NCBI GenBank assembly: GCA_003990745.1
Contig: RBNI01001376.1
Coordinates: forward strand, 1-22,738
DNA: 22,738 nt
DNA from: Jimgerdemannia flammicorona
Lineage: Eukaryota; Mucoromycota; Endogonomycetes; Endogonales; Endogonaceae
Direction of reading: 5' to 3'
Part shown: positions 1-8,800 of the stretch, one piece after another
Layout: the number at the start of each line of letters is the position of its first letter
Numbering within the stretch: the first letter of the stretch is position 1
The notes under the pieces: model-generated
Database searches by the model: none
Seen by the model: the letters and a program-made list of their open reading frames with translations, nothing else
What the model was told of the DNA's origin: nothing
Translations under genes and position numbers: made by a program

Positions 1-30
<30 letters not shown>
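1..30 (-). repeat. poly(T): minus-strand poly(A) tail
   Basis: The window opens with 30 consecutive T. Read on the minus strand this is a poly(A) tract at the 3' end of the sequence that follows (31-1197), as expected for a retrotransposed copy. The tract may continue outside the window, so its length is a minimum and the matching target-site duplication cannot be seen. Confidence 0.7.
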
Positions 31-34
<4 letters not shown>

Positions 35-1197
35 GACTCATGTCCCACGAAAGGGAACCTAGACTATATAGGCCAAAACCCTCCCCCACCACCCACCAAG
101 CACTGTCCCCCCATTAACCTAGGCTAGTTATTGTCCAGCAGCTTGACCATGCCAGGCACAGCAGGGTCATTGTTGGCCTGTACCTTATTCTGCACACCAT
201 GCTCTCCCTACCACCAGGGAAAACCCAACCATACACCAATGACTGAAAGCACATGCCCGAGAACCCAACATATGTACAAGATCACACCCGAGTCAAATAG
301 AATAGCCCCTGCTACTCCAAAGAGAATGACAGGCAAAGAAAAACCCTCATCAAAGTACAACACAGTGGGTAGGACCTGGTTCTCCCAGTCGAGGTGAGTA
401 AAGGACTTATATGTGAGGTGGGAGGAAACCTCCAATATCCCACTACTCAAGCCTGCAGGCCTCAATTACATTGCTATATCAGCTCCTAGTTCTAGTTGAG
501 TGCAGCCAAGATACCTGAAATGGGTAGCCTCGGGCCCCCTGACCCCCCCTGATGACTGGGGCCCAACCCCGCTGACCACCAAAAGAAGCTGAGAGTGATA
601 CCTACCACCTAACTACACTACACCAATCAAAAGGCCCCACCGAAGCAGTACCTACCTCAGCTCTGATGACTGCCCCCAGCCTGGTACCCTACTGGTTCAC
701 TGTAATTGCCCTTCCTCCTATCTGTGACAGCTATCTCCCATCCCATCCTGATAATACCTGAAAAAAAACAGTCACCTATGCCAGAACCACACTCACCAGA
801 AAGCTTGCCAAAGCCAGAGGGCCCTACTACAGATACTGAGGACCTGCAGATAACCTATACTGAGCACTTGATACCCAAGGTTGGCTGACTCCCTACATAG
901 CCTGAGACACACCGAGACAACTCCTTATTGGTGATGGCAAAAGGAAGAAGGTGCCGCACCAAAACAGGTATACCCCAGATGCAGCTGAAGGTACCAAAAT
1001 CCATGAAAAAGTGGAGAAAGCACTGATCCGACACCAATAAAGGGGCAACACATCACTATTGCCCTCCTCCCACCAGCCCCTGCAGGTACAGCAAACCAAC
1101 CTGAGGTAGAGGGGGTAATAATAGGGGAAAGGGGACTCAGAAGGTCGCCTACCAAACCTTGTGACTGGTAAGGTAGCAGAGAAAGGAGCTGCTTGCA
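31..1197 (-). mobile_element. unassigned poly(A)-tailed insertion in LINE copy A
   Basis: On the minus strand, LINE copy A matches copy D up to about 1198 (the stretch encoding MMNNLAAEELGEVDL, also present near 5411-5458). From there to the poly(T) at 1-30 I find no similarity to copies C or D. The LINE 3' end seen at 9531-9560 and 22712-22738 is absent here. The simplest reading is a second retrocopy, oriented minus, inserted into ORF1 of copy A, with the rest of A left of the window. It could be a non-autonomous element or a retrotransposed cellular transcript. A membrane-protein-like frame lies at 124-465. Splice-like signals around 700-800 on the minus strand (a GTGAGT and, about 43 bases on, a T-rich tract ending in CAG) leave open an unspliced gene copy. 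Its identity is unknown. Confidence 0.4.
124..465 (-). pseudogene. decayed membrane-protein-like C-terminus, unidentified
   Basis: One minus-strand frame of 114 codons reads like the end of a membrane protein. A soluble stretch (SFTHLDWENQVLPTVLYFDEG) is followed by about 40 mostly hydrophobic residues (around 340-225) that could form one or two membrane segments. Then come an in-frame TAG at 208-210 directly after two TGG codons, a polar tail ending VKLLDNN and a TAG at 124-126. The internal TAG fits a TGG or CAG codon changed by a transition, as in the neighbouring LINE copies. An upstream stop (TAA) precedes the frame, so no start can be chosen. I do not recognise the family. It may be the tail of a retrotransposed cellular gene, because it lies about 95 bases before the poly(A) tract. 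Confidence 0.3.
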
Positions 1198-2859
1198 AAT
1201 CCACCTCCCCCAACTCTTCCGCCGCCAGGTTATTCATCATCTGGTACATTCAAAGTAAGTTCTCCACCTCCTTCTCACCTGGAGTCACTGGCCTCCCTCC
1301 ATCCAACATTGTGGTATCAGCCCCAGCACTTGCAGACTCATCCCATACCTCTGGGACATCCACCAGTTCCTCCTCTCCAGCCACCACCATCTGGCCTCCA
1401 TACACCACCTCCAGAACTCCAAATTGCACCCTCTGGGCCCCCCACATTGGCACATCCTCTACCACCCTGTTTTGGGAAGCCAGGCCTTGCCTGATAAGAG
1501 AGGTAGGGGTAGGGGAGCCCTCTCAGTTCTCCTCCCAAACCTCCAGTATACTATCAGTATACGGGTCATTACTAGGCTTCTCCTTATCCTCCCCTGCCTC
1601 CTTCCTGGCCTTCCCCTCCCCCTCACTGGCCCAGACACTTGCTTTGGCTCTCCCTGTGCCCTTCACCTTGCTTGCATTCTCCAGTGGTCTATTATCCAGC
1701 TTAGCCAGCAGCTCCTTCTGTCTCTTATACCCCTGAGCCCTTTCCCACTACTTCTTATCCACTCAAATCTGCTTTCCATCCACCACCTCCAAGTGTATCA
1801 ACTCCACAAAAGCCTCCCAAGCCTTCACTTGCCACTCTACAGCACCACCCAACTCTTCTAGCACTTCCAATAAATCCTCCTCCTCCTCCTCACTTCCCTT
1901 CACCCTTGTCACCTTGCATAAGATTGCTCCCCAGACCATCACCAAAGGCCAGTCCCTCACCTTCCTGGTAGCTTCCTTCCCAGCCAGCTGAATCCTCACA
2001 TCCACATTACTAATTCTGAGCGAGGTCTCTTCCCAGACCCTGAATCCGATATCCACTACCTCTTCATATTCTGCCATGACTTCCTTGACCCTCCTTCTTG
2101 TCTCTACTGCTATCACCATGGGTACTTCTTTTACCAGCAGTTGGACCACCCTGGGATCCCACTTAAGGCAACATGCCATCAGAACACACACCTTCCCAAC
2201 CACCAATTCAACCTTCAGTACCTCCTCCAGTAGTATAGCCTCCTCAAAACCCACCTCCACTCCCTCTAGTCCCTTCAAAAACTTCACTGACACAGCTTCT
2301 GCCACTTGCTTAGCAATGAGCCCCAGCACCATTTTCGCCGTCACCACTAAGCCCCTAAAACACAGTGTAACCACGAATGCCAAGATCGATTTTTTGAGTA
2401 ATGGGACCATCGCCAGGCCTGTCACACCATCTGCCAAATCTCCTTGTCTTCTAAGCCTCAGCCGCTCAGCCTTGCCATCAGTTGTCACATTTGGATTTTT
2501 TTCCAGATTGGCAGTCCTGTCACCATCAGCAGTCACACTCCCCCCAGCTGCTCTCCTCCAGCTCCACTGCCCCCCCTTCCAAGGGCTGCTCCCCCATGCA
2601 CTGCTGCTTTCTCAGTCTCCTTGTCCCTCTTCAGCCAGCTCTCCAGCCCTGATGCCTGCTGTCTCCCCTTCACCATCTCTGCAAAGCTCGCTCTCCTAGA
2701 TTCTTGGCCTCCACCACTACCTCCACCCCTTCCACGTCCACCCACCAGCAGCCCCCTCATGCCCCCCCCCAGGCCTGGGCCCCTCCCCACCTGCTGCTAG
2801 TCAAAAGTGCTTGGGCCACCCTACCTAGTGTACACCTCAGGTTACCTGTCGGTTGCCAT
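1198..2859 (-). pseudogene. LINE ORF1 (gag-like), broken, copy A
   Basis: ORF1 encodes the nucleic-acid-binding, gag-like protein of the LINE. I placed the start at the ATG at 2859 because it aligns with the ATG of copy C (17102) and is followed by matching residues (GGPS-FD-QQVG against GGPSAFDWQHVG). The N-terminal segment has in-frame TAA and TAG codons. A frameshift near 2535 separates the Gly-rich N-terminus (2533-2790) from the central block (1763-2536). The central block contains NLEKNPNV, LADGVTGLA, VKFLKGLEGVEVGF, LKWDPRVVQL, EVVDIGFRVW and KVTRVKGSEEEEEDLLE, all paralleled in copies C, D and E. A TGA near 1763 stands where copy D has AGA (Arg), so the ancestral codon was probably CGA. 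No CCHC knuckle is visible. The frame is cut by the insertion at about 1197. Confidence 0.8.
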
Positions 2860-2927
2860 ATTGTTAGTCTCTTTTCTCCAAAAATGATATTGTAAGTGCC
2901 TTCCAAAGGTTGTGTAACCTGAATGGT
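1198..2927 (-). mobile_element. LINE copy A, 5' portion
   Basis: This is the 5' end and most of ORF1 of a non-LTR retrotransposon in minus orientation. The first bases on the minus strand (ACCATTCAGG, then ACACAA) match those upstream of ORF1 in copy C at 17035-17044, so A appears to reach the true 5' end. The 5' leader is about 65 bases in both copies. At the 5' end A meets copy D head-to-head with a few bases of shared sequence (2923-2927). The 3' part is replaced near 1197 by unrelated sequence. ORF2 is not in the window. Confidence 0.8.
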
Positions 2928-3942
2928 GGTACTGGGGCTTATTGCTAAGCAGGTGGCTGGAGCGATGTCCATGAAGTTCCTGAAGGGATTGGAAGGAGTG
3001 GAGGTGGGTTTTGAGGAGGCTGAGCCTCTGGAGGAAGTGCTAAAGGTTGGATTGGTCATTGGAGAGGTGTGTGTACTGATGGCACGCTGCCTGAAATGGG
3101 ACCCCAGGGTGGTCCAACTGCTGGTGAAAGGAGTGCCCATAGTGATAGTGGTGGAGATGAGGAGGAGAGTCGAGGAAGTTATTGTGGAGTATGGCGAGGT
3201 AGTAGACATTGGGTTCAGGTCTAGGAAGGGACCTCACTCAGGACTGGAGATGTGGACATAAGGATTCAGCTAGCAGGGAAAGAAGCTACTGGGAAGACAA
3301 GGGACTGGCCTTTGGTGATGGTCTGGGAGGTGATCTTATGCAAGGTGACAAGGGTGAAGGGGAGTGAGGAGGAGAAAGAGGACTTGCTGGAGGCACTAGA
3401 GGAGCTGAGTGGAGTGGTGGAACAGTGGGCAAAGGCTTGGTTGGCTTTTGTGGAGTTGACACACTTAGAGGTGGTGAATGGAAGAGGATTAGAGTGGATA
3501 AGGAGTAGTGGGAAAGAGCTCAGGGCTGTAAACATCAAAAGGAGCTGCTGGCTAAGATGGAAAGTCAACTGCAGAAGGAGGTAGGTGGAATGGTGGAAAC
3601 AGGGGGTACTAAGGTGAGTATCTAGGCTGGCAAGAAGGGTGGGAGTGCAAGGAAAGGAACAGAGGTAGACAGGAAAGCAGCTGGCAGTGATCTATATGCT
3701 GATGGTATATTCGAGGTCTGGAAAGAGGACTGGGAGGGATTGCCCACCCCTACTTCTCTCATCAGGCATGGTCCAGCTTCCCGGAGCAGGGCAGGAGAGG
3801 ATGTGCCAATGAAGGGGGCTCAGTAGGTGCAATTTGGAGTTTCTGAGGTGGCGAATAGGAGACAAGTGGTGGCAGTTGGAGAGGAGGAATTGGTGGATGT
3901 CCCGGAGGTGTGGGATGAGGTTGCGAGCATTGGGACAGATAT
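2923..3942 (+). pseudogene. LINE ORF1, 5'-truncated, first segment, copy D
   Basis: The segment covers ORF1 from the motif VLGLIAKQVAGAMSMKFLKG onward. It continues through LKWDPRVVQL, EVVDIGF, a frameshift near 3195-3255 (one G missing from the AGGGTCTGG seen in copy A), TRVKGSEEEKEDLLEAL, and the Glu-rich stretch ending VDVPEVWDE. In-frame stops include a TAG where the relatives have a sense codon in DKE.WERAQG. The frame is then cut by the retroposon at 3943 and resumes at 5325. The product would be part of the LINE ribonucleoprotein. Confidence 0.8.
3928..3942 (+). repeat. left target-site duplication of the minisatellite retroposon
   Basis: CATTGGGACAGATAT here matches CATTGGGGTAGATAT at 5325-5339 at 13 of 15 positions, and both differences are transitions. 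The copies flank 3943-5324, and the right copy follows the poly(A) directly. Removing one copy plus the insert restores the LINE ORF1 alignment with copy A. This is the standard footprint of target-primed reverse transcription. Confidence 0.8.
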
Positions 3943-3984
3943 GCCTTTTTTGCTCAAACCACTCAGAGCGAGCTAAGCCACACA

Positions 3985-5047
3985 GACAGGGGCAACACAG
4001 CAATATGGGCAACATGGGCAGGCAAGACGGGCAAGATGGCAAGATGGCAAGATGGGCAACATGGGTAAGATGGGCAGATGGCAAGACAGGCGATATGGGC
4101 AAAATGGGCAAAATGGGCAACATAGGCAACATAGGCAACATGAGCGGGCAACACGGGCAACATGGGCAATACAGGGGGCAACACGAGCAACATGGGCAAC
4201 ACGGGCAACATGGGCGGGCAAGATGGGCAATATGGGCAAGATGGGCAAGATGGGCAAGATGGCAAGATGACAAGATGGGCAATATAGGCAAGATGGGCAA
4301 GATGGGCAAGATGGGCAAGACAGACAAGACGGGTAAGACTGGCAAGACGGGTAAGACAGCAAGACAGCAAGATGGCAAGATGGGCAACATGGGCAAAATG
4401 GGCAGATGGCAAGACAGGCGACATGGGCAAGATGGGCAAAATGGGCAAAATGGGCAACACGGGTAATATGGGCAACATGGGCGGGCAACACAGGCAACAT
4501 AGGCAACATGGGCAGGCAATACGGGCAGGCAACACGGGCAACACGGACAACACAGGCAGGCAAGACAGGCAAGATGGGCAAGACAGGCAAGATGGCAAGA
4601 TGGGCAACATGGGCAAGACAGGCAGATGACAAGACAGGTGACATAGACATGATGGGCAAAACAGACAAAACAGGCAACATGGGTAATACGGGCAACACAG
4701 GCAATACAGGCAACATGGGCAACATGGGCAGGCAAGACAGGCAAGATGGGCAAGATGGGCAAGATGGGCAAGACGGGCAAGACGGCAAGATGGCAACACG
4801 AGCAACATGGGCAACACAGGCGGGTAAGACAGGCAAGACAGGCAACATGGGCAAGACAGGAAAAATGGGTAAAATGAGCAACACGGGTAATATGGGCAAC
4901 ATGGGCAACATGGGACATGGGTAACATGGGTGGGCAAGATGGGCAAGACAGGTAAGATGGGCAAGATGGGCAAGACGGGCAACATGGGAAACATGGGCAA
5001 CACGGGCGGGCAAGACAGGCAAGACAAGCTAGATGGGCAAGACAGGA
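3985..5047 (+). repeat. 9-bp minisatellite, (A-Y-R-GGGCAA-type) about 118 units
   Basis: The basic unit is 9 bp: AYRGGCAAS, with ATGGGCAAG, ATGGGCAAC, ACAGGCAAC and ACGGGCAAC the common forms. Some units are shortened (GGCAAGAT, GGGCGGGCA). There is a higher-order level: a segment beginning GGCAGATGRCAAGACAGG recurs at about 4073, 4401 and 4621 with similar following units. Because the units contain almost no stop codons, all reading frames stay open for hundreds of codons on both strands. I do not regard these as genes. Confidence 0.9.
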
Positions 5048-5324
5048 GGCACTAATAGGGATAGGTCAGGTGCACTAGATGCTAAGTACTTGAGGTGGTT
5101 GGGGCTCACAACCCATACCCACTGAGTGGGACAGGCTGAGTAGGAGGATCTAGTTACTTGGGCAGTGAGGTCGCAACTCACACCCTAAAGGTGCAAGGCT
5201 GGGTGAGGGTGAAGGTGGGTTGAGATTGGGGTGGAATAGGGCTACTGATGTTGTATGAGGATATGTGGCATGTTATAGATAGTTAATAAATGAGGCTACA
5301 GCCTATAGAAAAAAAAAAAAAAAA
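5048..5324 (+). other. 3' unique region, polyadenylation signal and poly(A) of the retroposon
   Basis: This sequence of about 260 bp is GT-rich and non-repetitive, has no long frame, and runs into AATAAA at 5285-5290 and A16 at 5309-5324. The last 27 bases before the tail (AATAAATG, about 11 bases, CCTATAGAAA) loosely resemble the LINE 3' end (AATAAATGG, about 13 bases, GACTATAAAA at 9531-9562). That could be the site recognised by the LINE reverse transcriptase. I see no tRNA-like or Pol III box A/B promoter. Confidence 0.6.
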
Positions 5325-5339
5325 CATTGGGGTAGATAT
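5325..5339 (+). repeat. right target-site duplication of the minisatellite retroposon
   Basis: CATTGGGGTAGATAT follows the poly(A) tract and repeats 3928-3942 with two transition differences. LINE ORF1 sequence resumes here (codons for DGRRPVTLSGMEVGNLL), matching copy A at about 1250-1310 on the minus strand. Confidence 0.8.
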
Positions 5340-5817
5340 CATGATGTTGGATGGCAGAAGACCAGTGACCCTGAGTGGGATGGAGGTGGGGAATCTACTC
5401 TGGATGTGCAGGATGATGAATAACCTGGTGGCTGAAGAGTTGAGAGAGGTAGACTTGTGAGTGATGAGTGATGAGCATTGGGTGTGAGTCCTGCAGGAAG
5501 ATGGTGTGGAGTTGGCATTGAAGGCAGAGATCCTTGCAATGTATCTGGAGAAGGAAGGATATGAGGTGGATAAGGAGCAGGAGGCTGAACTAGTAGGGGT
5601 TGCCAGTGAGAGGGCCAAGTACTGTTGGGCCAAGTATCATGGATTGCAGCTCTGGCAGGAGGCCTGCCTAAAGTACCAAGAGGAGTTTGAGGAGAAGGCA
5701 GATGGGGAGATAAACAAGCTATTAGCTGGATTGGAGGTTCAGTGGGCTGAGGAGGAGGCAGTGACTGCAGATCATAATCTGGACTTGGTGCAGGAAGAGA
5801 TGAATATGGAGCAGTAG
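5325..5817 (+). pseudogene. LINE ORF1, C-terminal segment, copy D
   Basis: ORF1 continues after the retroposon. Residues MMNNLVAEELREVDL match copy A. A TGA near 5458 and another stop shortly after interrupt the frame. The last open part (5506-5817) aligns along its length with the ORF1 end of copy C (18680-18988): EGYEVDKEQEAELVGVASERA here against EEYEVTEAREATLLGIANERA in C. It is Glu/Lys-rich and probably helical, possibly a coiled coil used in ORF1 multimerisation. It stops at TAG 5815-5817, 32 bases before the ORF2 start position. Confidence 0.75.
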
Positions 5818-5849
5818 GGATGGACTGGATAAACATACCATACTTCAAT

Positions 5850-8800
5850 ATAAATAGTACAACCAACATTTTTTTTTTGAATGTAAATGGGTTATGGGAT
5901 GCTTATTGATGAAGGAACATTTTTACTTGGCTGAAGGGATTGGAGGCCAATCTCTTCCTATTGTAGGATGTCAGATGTGAAGATGACTTGGATAAATAGG
6001 AATGGATGACAGAATGGAGAGGTAAGGCAGTTTGGAAGGGCAAGGTTGGGATTCTGGTATGGAAAGGCAGAGGGGAGATCAGAGATATGCAGAGCTGGGG
6101 AGATAGACTGGTCTGGGGTGAGTGAATACATACTGGATGGGAGCTGGTCACAGTGGGCTCTTGTTACTGCCCTGCAGTAAGAGGTAAGCAGGTGGACTGG
6201 GTGAAAGGCCTTCAGGAGAGTGGGATACTCACTGAGGCTGGGGTGGATGTGCTTGGTGGAGACTTTAATATGATTTGAGATGCACTGTTAGACAGGACAG
6301 ATAGAGGACAGGGAGCTGAGGGTCAGAGTGGAGGGCTAGCAGTATGGAAGGAAGTGGAAAGGCTGAGCACTCTGGTGGATGCAGGCAGGGAGTGCTGGGG
6401 AGATAGAAGGGTATACACACATTAGACTAGGGGCTCAGGGATGAGAATTGATTGGATTTTAATGGCCAGCTACTAGGGCTTGGATGTTTGGAAGTCTCTG
6501 GAAGTGGAATGGTGTCCTTGGTCGGATTATTGGGGGCTGTTAGGACAGGGGCAGTTTGGGGGGAGTGGGAATGAGCCTGGATATTGGTGCCTCAATTCCT
6601 CCTTGTTAGATGATAAGATGTGGTGGGATGGGTGGGCTGCAGACATTCAGCCATGGGTAGAGCATTGGAGGCAGGAAGGGGCCCCAGTTGATATTTGGTG
6701 GATGAGGATGAAAGAGATGGCCAGGACCTACTGGAGTGAGGCTGGCAAAGAGGCTGGGAGACAGAGGAGGTGAAGGGTGAGAGGGGCTTCTAGGAGACTG
6801 TTGAGGCTCTTGGGAGATTAGACAAGACTGGTAATATTGGAGGGGGAGGAGGATTGGAGATCAATAAGGGCAAAGAGAGAGGTTAGCGAACTACAACAGG
6901 TGTTGCAGAAGGAGGAAGAAGCAAGGGTATAGAGCTTGGCAGTACAGCTATGTTGGCAGGATTTGGAGAAAGGAGAGAGACCCTCTAAGTATCTCACAAG
7001 AGCCCTTCAGGTGAGGAGAGTGCAACAAAGGTGGGAGGGGGAGCTTGACTCTGACAGTATACTGGTTCATGGTATACAAAATATTCTTGGATCTCTTAAG
7101 ACATATTGGAGTAGATTGTGGAGTGAGGAGGAGAGTGGGGTAGATGCCGATGTCATTGGCCATGTATTGGAAGACTGGCACCCCCCTCGAGTAGATGGGG
7201 TCAGCAACTTGGTATTGCCAGTCTAAGAAGAGGAGATCCACCAGGTTCTTGTCATGACAATACTGGGCACAGTGCCTGGAGAGGATGGCTTACCCTGGGA
7301 CTTCTGGAAGAAGATGGTCAGGATCTCAGGAGTGCTGGGTGAGATGACAGAATTGTATGATTTTATTCTACAGTCAGAGAGATGGGTTGGGGAACAGGAT
7401 CTGGGGTTGGTGATATTACTTTACAAGAACAAAGGAAGGCAAGAGGACTGGAAGAACTAGAGGCCAATTATGCTGCTGGACATGGACAGAAAGTTGGTTA
7501 CTAAGGTGGTGGTTGCGAGACTACAAAAGGTGGCCCAGCAAATCTTGAGCATTGAGCAGAGGGGCTTTATAGGGGGACAGCTTATTAGGGATAGTACAGC
7601 CTGGGTATATGGAGTTATTGAAGGGGCACAAGTATGTAGATTAGATGAGTGCTTGGTCTTTTTGGACCAGGAGAAGACTTATGACCAGGTGAGGTAAGTC
7701 TGGCTGGCAAAAGTTTTGGATAGGACTGGGGTTCCACACCAGTTCTAGTCAGCAATAGTCAGTCTACTGGAAGGGAGTAGGGCTGTGCTCATGTGTAATG
7801 GGCACCAAGGGGTGGCATTTCCCTTGGGTAGGGGGGTACCCCAGGGGGACCCACTGTCTCCCATTCTGTATGCCCTTTCCCTGGAACCTTTACTGGACAG
7901 AATCAGGCAGAGAATAGTGGGGCTCTCTATCTTTGACATTGGGTGGAAGGTAGGGGCCTTTGCAGATGATATGGTGGTCAGACTGGGATTAATTGCTGAT
8001 GTCAAGGAGCTTAAGGAGATAGTGGAGTGGTATGAGGAGAACTCTGGGGCAAGACTTAATTGGCATAAGTGTGAAACAATGGTGTTAGGCAATGGTTTAG
8101 TGGGAGGGGAGGTTATTGGAATGATCGTCCCTACTGGTGAGGCAGTGCAGTACTTGGGTATCTATCTGTCAGTGTATGGGTTGGTACTACCCAGGCTTTG
8201 GTGGAAGCAGTGGGTGGAAATCTGGGGAGAGGTCCTGAGAAGTTGGGGGGGCTGCCAATTGTCTCTGATAGGGCATGTCTCAATTTTGAATGTCTACTGG
8301 CTGCCGAAGTTGTGGTATCTGGCTTATTATCTGGACTTCCCAATCTGGATAGTGAAGAGACTGATGAAGCTAGCCAAGGGTTAGATATGGGCTGGAAGAA
8401 GAAGTCAGATCAGTTGAGAGGTCTTGTCCTTACCAGTGGCAAGAGGTGGACTTGGACTGGTTGACTTTCCAAAAAGGCTTCACTGCTTGAGAGTATGGTG
8501 GTTGAAGTGAGCTGTGGAGTTGAAAGGGAGAGGTTGAGTTCCCCTATTGCAGAAGGTCTGGAAGAGGAGGTCCTCGCCACGAGACTCAACTGGTGATCTC
8601 TTATCCTTGGTTGGACTTTGGAACACTAATCAATTGAGATATAAAGATTTCTAGTAGGGGGTGGTAGAAGGGGTACACTGCATTGGAATCTGGTAGTAGA
8701 GAAATGAAGGAGAGGTGGATTGGGACCCAGTGATGTGGCGATGGGACTGGGTATTACTGGGTGGTATTCCCTTACTAGAGTTTGACATTAGTGATGGGAT

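Larger units (their letters stand above)
3943..5324 (+). mobile_element. non-autonomous retroposon carrying a 9-bp minisatellite
   Basis: This 1382-bp insertion lies in ORF1 of LINE copy D and is bounded by a 15-bp target-site duplication. From 5' to 3' it has about 42 bp of unique sequence beginning with a T-rich tract, then about 1.06 kb of 9-bp tandem repeat (3985-5047). A unique part of about 260 bp follows (5048-5308), then AATAAA (5285-5290) and a 16-base poly(A) (5309-5324). It has no credible coding region, so it must be mobilised in trans, plausibly by the LINE family of this window. The architecture parallels hominoid SVA elements, but I see no sequence relationship. I do not know a described fungal element of this form. 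Confidence 0.75.

Noticed and set aside
1161..2699. Ser/Pro/Thr-rich plus-strand frames of 145-207 codons, resembling low-complexity secreted proteins.
   Set aside because: They are antisense to the conserved ORF1 of LINE copy A.
2200..3942. Twin-primed 5' inversion linking LINE A and LINE D into one element.
   Set aside because: A and D both contain the same part of ORF1, which an inversion of a single cDNA cannot produce.
3692..5027. Long open frames of 349-411 codons over the minisatellite (Leu-Pro, Cys-Pro and Ala-His repeats on minus; Met-Gly-Asn and Gly-Gln on plus).
   Set aside because: All three minus frames and several plus frames are open at once because the 9-bp unit lacks stop codons. 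The frames change at unit indels and the array lies in a poly(A)-tailed insertion. None is a credible gene.
3985..5047. CRISPR array.
   Set aside because: The units are 9 bp with no spacers, and the context is eukaryotic retroelements.
5150..5230. Pol III box B-like GGTCGCAACTC in the retroposon 3' part, suggesting a tRNA-derived SINE.
   Set aside because: It matches the box B consensus poorly, no box A lies at the right distance, and no cloverleaf can be drawn.
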